Source: Chrysaora quinquecirrha
Taxonomy: Eukaryota > Cnidaria > Scyphozoa > Semaeostomeae > Pelagiidae
Direction: 5' to 3'
NCBI GenBank assembly: GCA_014526335.1
Contig: JACTAT010000039.1
Location: 1,929,157 to 1,993,156, forward strand
Length of the DNA: 64,000 bases
This document shows, in pieces, positions 58,730-64,000 of this stretch; the stretch's first letter is position 1; each line of letters opens with the position of its first letter. Both the position numbers and the translations under genes were made by a program. Below the pieces are notes generated by a model, which saw only the letters and a list, made by a program, of their open reading frames with translations, did no database searches and was not told the DNA's origin.

Positions 58730-61700
58730 ATGTTGGCCCAGGCTGCAGCTAGTAAAACTGAGTTGTATGATGTCAAAAGCAAGCAATTCAATGGCCAATC
58801 ATATATTCAAATGACTACAATATAGGTTTCTATGGTCTTGAACATCTCCACCCATTTGACTCTGGAAAATGGGGCAGAATAGCCAATTTCCTTCAAGGTA
58901 TTCATGCATATTAATCATAGCAGGAAGTAGGAAGCAATGCACCATCCTTAATGCATTCTTTAATTTACGCCATGCTAAAGGAATAAAAAGAGCAATAGAG
59001 AGGCATTTGCCGTGTCAAAGATCTTTGGCATGTGGGTACAAGAAATGCAGCCTATTAATATATCGAATATATCACACCTTTTTGGGAATAAATTGATGGC
59101 TGGGTGCTCAATTGTCCACAAGGTTTTGCTTTTGATGGCAATATTAAGCTTGTGAAAGCCTTCACTTTCAGTTTGTTGGTTTCAATGATGTTCCTTATTG
59201 CTGTAGCCACTGAAGAGAAATAATGCAGGACAAACATATTTTTGCAATAACTGAGAACAAATATAGGATATATTTGCAAGGGATGACAGAAACCCCGGGC
59301 AGAAGAATCCATGCAGGAGCAGATGAATGCAGGGCAAATGGAAAGTTTGCCATATCCCTGAAAGAAAATGTCTTAAGACAGCCTTTCCCAATCAACTTTG
59401 TTTCTGATGTTTTTGATTTGCTAAGTACCAGTTTTTCTATTATAAAGCAATCATTACCCCCGGTTCTATCTTTTTAGAGTCTGGAATGATAAAGAAAACA
59501 GATTTAATTTGCCCAAAAGAAGCAACAGAAGCAGACTTGCTTATGGTTCATACAGAAGACTATCTAAAGAGTTTAAAGGTATAATAGTCAATTACTGCTT
59601 TTATGGCACTTATGGGCTAATGTATCAAATTATCCATTTCAAAAGAATATTATCAACTCGAGAAAGCAAGCAAGCAAGCTATATTTATTTGTTAAGATGT
59701 TCTGGTAGATATGCAGCAATACAGATGATGTGGACTGGCAGCTGGTGCCTCCAGACTGATATTCTAGAATGGATAATAGCCTGGGTACTCATTTACTAAC
59801 CTAAGGAGGATGGACATCTGAGTTGACTGTAGGCTTGGGGAAAGTGATCCTGAAAAAATCTGAACCTATAACCCAAGGATCATGAGCCAAATACCTTACC
59901 CACTCGGCAAGACTGTTACCTCAAAGTTATTTGTTGTTGGCATCTTCATACTCAGATTCATTAGCAGTTAATCTTCAACATTGTTTTGATATTTTCAATC
60001 AAATTGTCTTTTTAGAGCAGTTATAATGTGGCGAAAATCACTGAAGTCCCACCTGTGGCATTGTTGCCAAATTCAGTTGTACAAAGGAAACTGTTACGCA
60101 AATTGCGATTGCAGACAGGAGGGACAATTCTAGTAAGTAACGATTCACCGTTATGCCTTATTTAATGTGAAAGAAGTCACTGTATTTCCTCCATCAAGTG
60201 CCCCTGACGTTATTTTAAAACTCCCTCCCAGAAAGGGAGCAATTATTTGGCAATTTATGGATAAACTAACGTTCTGACGATATATTAGATTTGCACCAAT
60301 TAGCAAAAGGTGCGTATTAATTCCTACAATCATAAGCTTGCACATAGACTATCAGATATGTGTCCAGGACAAACCTGATGGGCAGCTAGTCCAAAGGAGT
60401 TGCTTATCTGAGGAAGGGCGTTTTATTCGAGGAAATAGGTGAAAGCTAAGGTGAAATGGTTAGTTAGCATCAGTTACTAGGATCTCAGTAGTAGATGAAC
60501 TAATCAAGACCTCGACCCTAGCTATGACGCGACGCCACCGTGGCTGGGCTCGAACCCTGACTACACTGAGCTCCTGACACCACGAGTCAGCTGGATTACA
60601 TCTCGGCGCCACAGCACCTTCTAAATACGGTAACAGCGCATAGTCTTTGAGTTGTCCGAAACTTTGAAATTGCGAGCAATCGCAAAGACATCTTTGGACA
60701 TACTTTGGACATAAGCTTTTTTTCGTTTGACACTCCTCAGGGTATAAGTGCCAGAACCATTGTTTCGGACTGTTTCTGACTTCTATACTCTGAAGAGTGT
60801 CAGACGAAAAAAGCTTTTAAATGAATGTTTATATATATTTCAAATAGTTCTCACAGTTCCGAAAGACGTTTGTGTGAAAAGGAATTTCACTGACCTTGTG
60901 CCTCAAGAAAAATGTTTCTTTATTGTTTCCTTTAGGGTGCAAAACTGGCGATTGAAAATGGATGGTGTATCAATATCGGAGGTGGTTTTCATCATTGCTC
61001 AAGCAACTCAGGAGGTGGATTCTGCGCATACGCGGATATAAGTCTAGCTATTAAGGTAAGCTTTGGGTCTCTATGTTAGTAATTGATTCTCGAGATATGC
61101 ATTAGTCTCGAAGACTTTGTACACCTTTTCTTTACGTAAGACATTTCTTATTACCTTAGAAACGAATTCCGGGCGCTTTGCAAAATGAAAAGAAGCTGCA
61201 GTACTTAAAGCCATTTTCAGACTCTTATTTTATGTAAAATACGAATTGAAACCTTTCAACGTCGATCAATCTATCTTATTTTAACACAACAAGCATTATT
61301 TTCCCTTCAAATTTTGGCATTCGATAGAATGAACGTTTTTGAAACCGATAAAATTCTGAGAACATATACAGCTATCTATCTATATATATTTGAGAATCTC
61401 TTTAAATTCCGCAAAACATTCCATCTTCAGCTGAAATACATTATAAGGCTGTGGTACCATTTTTCGATTCACTTTCTCTGATGGAAAACATCCATACACT
61501 TTTTACGGGAGTTAGGATTCTTTCCTATGGGAAGCTCAACATGGTCTGGTTTAAAATTGTACCTTTTTATACTATTGCCCTGGCAAAACCATAAAGCAAT
61601 GTTAGTCAAACATTTTAAGTTTGCTTTCAATTAATGTTTGATTGTTTGGCCACTTCACAAAACATTGCTTGACAAACGAAGTAAGCTAAATATGTTGCGA

Positions 61701-63921
61701 AATAATTCTAAAAAGGTTAAAAAACATTTTTTGCTTGATGCAAGCCAAATGTTTTACAAGCAATGCTTTGCGGCATCACCAAAAGTCAAACATTTTGCTT
61801 GGTACGCAAATGTCAAATGTTTGACAAACAATGTTTGATCGTTTAGCCTCGGCCTTAATCAGACGATAACAAGATTCGAATTCGATTCGTCAGACACGAT
61901 TTCTTTGCCACCACTCGAAAAGAGAACGCAACAGACGAATTACGATTCAGCTTACGCTATTCAAGGCCCATCTTTCCAATGATCTTCATTAGCTCTGAAA
62001 TTCTAATTGGAAGGAAATAACAGCTTAGACTTGACCCACACCTAGACTTATTACACGAGTACCAGTTATCGCAGCTACCATCTTCAGTTGTTGTTGTTGT
62101 TCGAAAGCTGCTCAAGCTTGGACTAAGTGATCAGTGTCGTGAATTGCTGTTGTTGTTGGTTTAGTTTGTATGAGCGGAACTGAGACTTGTGTAATAAGTC
62201 GAACCCGCACCTCTCTTTGCAATAACTTTCCATCTTCAACTTTCTTTGTCCCCTTGATTGCCAAGGGTTACTACAGGGCAACATTCTTTGTATCTTGAAT
62301 TTTCATTTTTCTTTTTTTCTCTTGTTTTTAGCATATGTTCACCAATTTTGATCAAATAAAGAAAGTCATGATAATAGATCTGGATGCTCATCAAGTGAGG
62401 AAACTACATATTATTTTGAAAATTCCTTAACCGTTCATAGACCATCCAGACCTACAATCGTTACATTTAGTCCCAGTTTTTGCATTATAACCCTAGACTT
62501 TTTCACGGGTCTCAGCTTCCAGTCTTTAAATATAGACCAACAGCCGTAGCAGTTTGCCACATCTAAGCCGCCAGTTTGAACAGCTTTCACACAACAACAT
62601 CAACTTAAGGGGGTAGCTGCGATAACTTGGATTCGTGTAACAGGTCTATTTTAACGTACAATACATAAGTTTCTTTTAGGAACAGCAACTTTCGCAGTAT
62701 TGCTCAAATCTTTTGCTCCCTTGATTACCAAGAGTTGCTCAAATTCTTGGGCCCCCCTTTTGCCCCCTTTTTGAAAGGGCAGAGGGGGCATTCGCCCCTC
62801 CCCCTCTCTCTTTCTCTGGCGTCCCTGTCTGCTTGAAATACTGAATGCTTTCTCGCTAGTTTTAATTGGAACCCCTAGCTTCAGACAACGCATTAGTTTT
62901 GGGTTTCCTTTATTATCAGTTCATTACCCCATATTTTTTCAACTTCTCTGATTCATGGATTTTTTCATTACAGGGCAATGGACACGAGACTGACTTTAGA
63001 GACGATAGTCGCGTCTATATACTTGATGCTTTCAATGATTCTATCTATCCCGGGGATTTTCGCGCTATGAGTGAGTAGTCTAATTTCCTTATTTAGTCCT
63101 GTTATACATGTTTACAGATTTCAAAACCCCTTATAAGTGTGTTTTTGCTTTGTCTTTGGTGTTAAATTTTAAATATTAATGTGGCCAAATACAGTACACT
63201 GAAAGCCGGATAAAAGAACTTTTGTGTATACAGAGTCTGCTGCCTGAAATCGTACATTTTCTACCCAACAGATAAGGACCTTTTGAGCTAGCTTTTGAGG
63301 ACTATTTGGAACGCAAATGCGATCTGTCCTTCAATATAATTCTTTGTTAAGCCCTGTCCAAACGATCGAGCATTGTTGGTCCAACAATTTAGATTTGCTT
63401 TGCAACAAATGTTTGACCGTTTGGCCACGTCCGAAAACATTGCTCGACAACAAAAGTAACAAAATTTATGGCGTAATGTTTTTGAAAAAGTTCAAAACCA
63501 TTTTTTGCTTGCCGCAAACAAAAGAAATGTTGAAAGAGCAATGTTTTTGGACGTGGCCTAACGGTCAAACAATTTGGTCGAGAAACAAATCTCAAATGTT
63601 GGACCAAAAATGATTGTTTGGTCAGGGCCTTAGACTGCAAACCATTATATAGAAGCACCATATGTAAAGTCTTGTAATCCTCCAGGAATACCCTTTTCCG
63701 CAGTTACTTTGTAACTTTCGACCCCACATAAGGAACTTGTACCCTGATCAGGACAGTACACGCGTCATAGATTGAGCCTAAACAGGCTACGTTTAAAAAC
63801 TAATAGTTTCTTATGTTAGTGTTTTTAATGTTTGCAATGTTCTTATTATAGGCTACATCAACAGAGCTGTTCGACTTGGAGTATATACTGAAGATGAAAA
63901 ATACCTCAGTTTGATCAGCAA
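58730..63921 (+). CDS. HDAC11: HDAC11 histone deacetylase 11 (3' end beyond window)
   Basis: Class IV zinc-dependent deacylase, the only class IV member. Exons seen: 58730-58897, 59478-59578, 60016-60132, 60936-61055, 62332-62394, 62974-63070, 63852-63921. N-terminus MLAQAAASKTELYDV, then WPIIYSNDYNIGFYGLEHLH, as in human HDAC11 (WPIVYS, GLEKLHPFD). GGGFHHCSS carries the paired His residues and IIDLDAHQGNGHE the zinc-binding Asp/His. The exon chain covers about 245 of the roughly 347 residues; the last zinc-ligand Asp lies past the edge. One frame break near 58792 (AATGG, expected AATTGG) is needed to join the start to the conserved body; after it, exon 1 is exactly 56 codons plus one base, which fits the next exon. 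The start lies four bases after a splice-acceptor-like TTTTTAG. Confidence 0.93.
60439..60620 (-). mobile_element. SINE family B copy, reverse
   Basis: Reads GGTGAAAGCTAAGGTGAAAT at the left, GGGCTCGAACCCTGAC in the middle and CACAGCACCTT at the right: the reverse complement of the 53314 copy. HDAC11 intron. Confidence 0.7.
60713..60818. repeat. 106-bp fold-back repeat
   Basis: AAGCTTTTTTTCGTTTGACA and TGTCAGACGAAAAAAGCTTT are near-perfect inverted arms, with CTCAGGGTATAAG/CTATACTCTGAAG pairing inside. A similar half (CAAGCTTTTTTCGACTAACA) occurs at 29529. Confidence 0.75.
61580..61857. mobile_element. MITE family A copy (HDAC11 intron)
   Basis: Left GCCCTGGCAAAACCATAAAG, inner TTTGATTGTTTGGCCACTTC, right TTTGATCGTTTAGCCTCGGC. 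Confidence 0.7.
63350..63633. mobile_element. MITE family A copy, well kept
   Basis: TAAGCCCTGTCCAAACGATC at the left and GATTGTTTGGTCAGGGCCTT at the right. Last complete copy in the window; a further copy starts at 63943 and runs off the edge. Confidence 0.75.
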
Positions 63922-64000
63922 GTACGTATGTAATGAACTTGTAAGGCCTTTGCCAAATGATCAAACATTGTTTGTCAAACAGTTGAATTTTGCTTGTCAA

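Overview
This is nuclear DNA from an invertebrate animal, most likely a cnidarian (anthozoan-like). The genes are metazoan and intron-rich with short GT-AG exons. The introns are AT-rich and crowded with MITEs, tRNA-derived SINEs and microsatellites. The phylum call is inference; the metazoan call is direct. I see nothing bacterial, no CRISPR and no rRNA.

Layout. (1) 289-10826, minus: a very large SH3D19-like adaptor, proline-rich with four SH3 domains, cut by the left edge. (2) 14907-19007, minus: an unrecognised coiled-coil/low-complexity protein of about 1,367 codons that shares short motifs with its SH3D19-like neighbour. (3) 19008-25832: no gene established; mariner-type MITEs and three large microsatellites. 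(4) 25833-33807, minus: a MICU2/MICU3-like mitochondrial calcium-uptake regulator, 12 exons, C-terminus not found. (5) 34106-46642, plus: a PTPDC1-like phosphatase, head to head with (4) across 298 bp; one expected exon is missing. (6) 48752-50532, plus: an intronless GPI-anchored trehalase with four frame breaks. (7) 52080-57697, minus: a complete ten-exon RCE1 CAAX protease of 303 aa. (8) 58730-64000, plus: an HDAC11 gene, divergent from RCE1 and cut by the right edge.

The genes do not form one pathway; this is an ordinary gene-rich animal locus. Two divergent pairs (MICU-like/PTPDC1-like and RCE1/HDAC11) probably share promoters.

The main cross-cutting observation is that at least 13 coding frame breaks in six genes are all repaired by adding one base, usually within a short homopolymer. 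The sites in the SH3D19-like gene, the 14.9-19.0 kb gene, the MICU-like gene, the trehalase and HDAC11 all behave this way. Systematic single-base loss in the assembly explains this better than six simultaneous pseudogenisations. The transposon content is unusually readable: elements with clean 8-bp, 9-bp and TA target-site duplications, one nested insertion, and SINEs with recognisable A and B boxes. I did not find a convincing undescribed molecular system. The strongest novelty candidates are the 14.9-19.0 kb protein and a near-perfect hairpin at 3086-3152.
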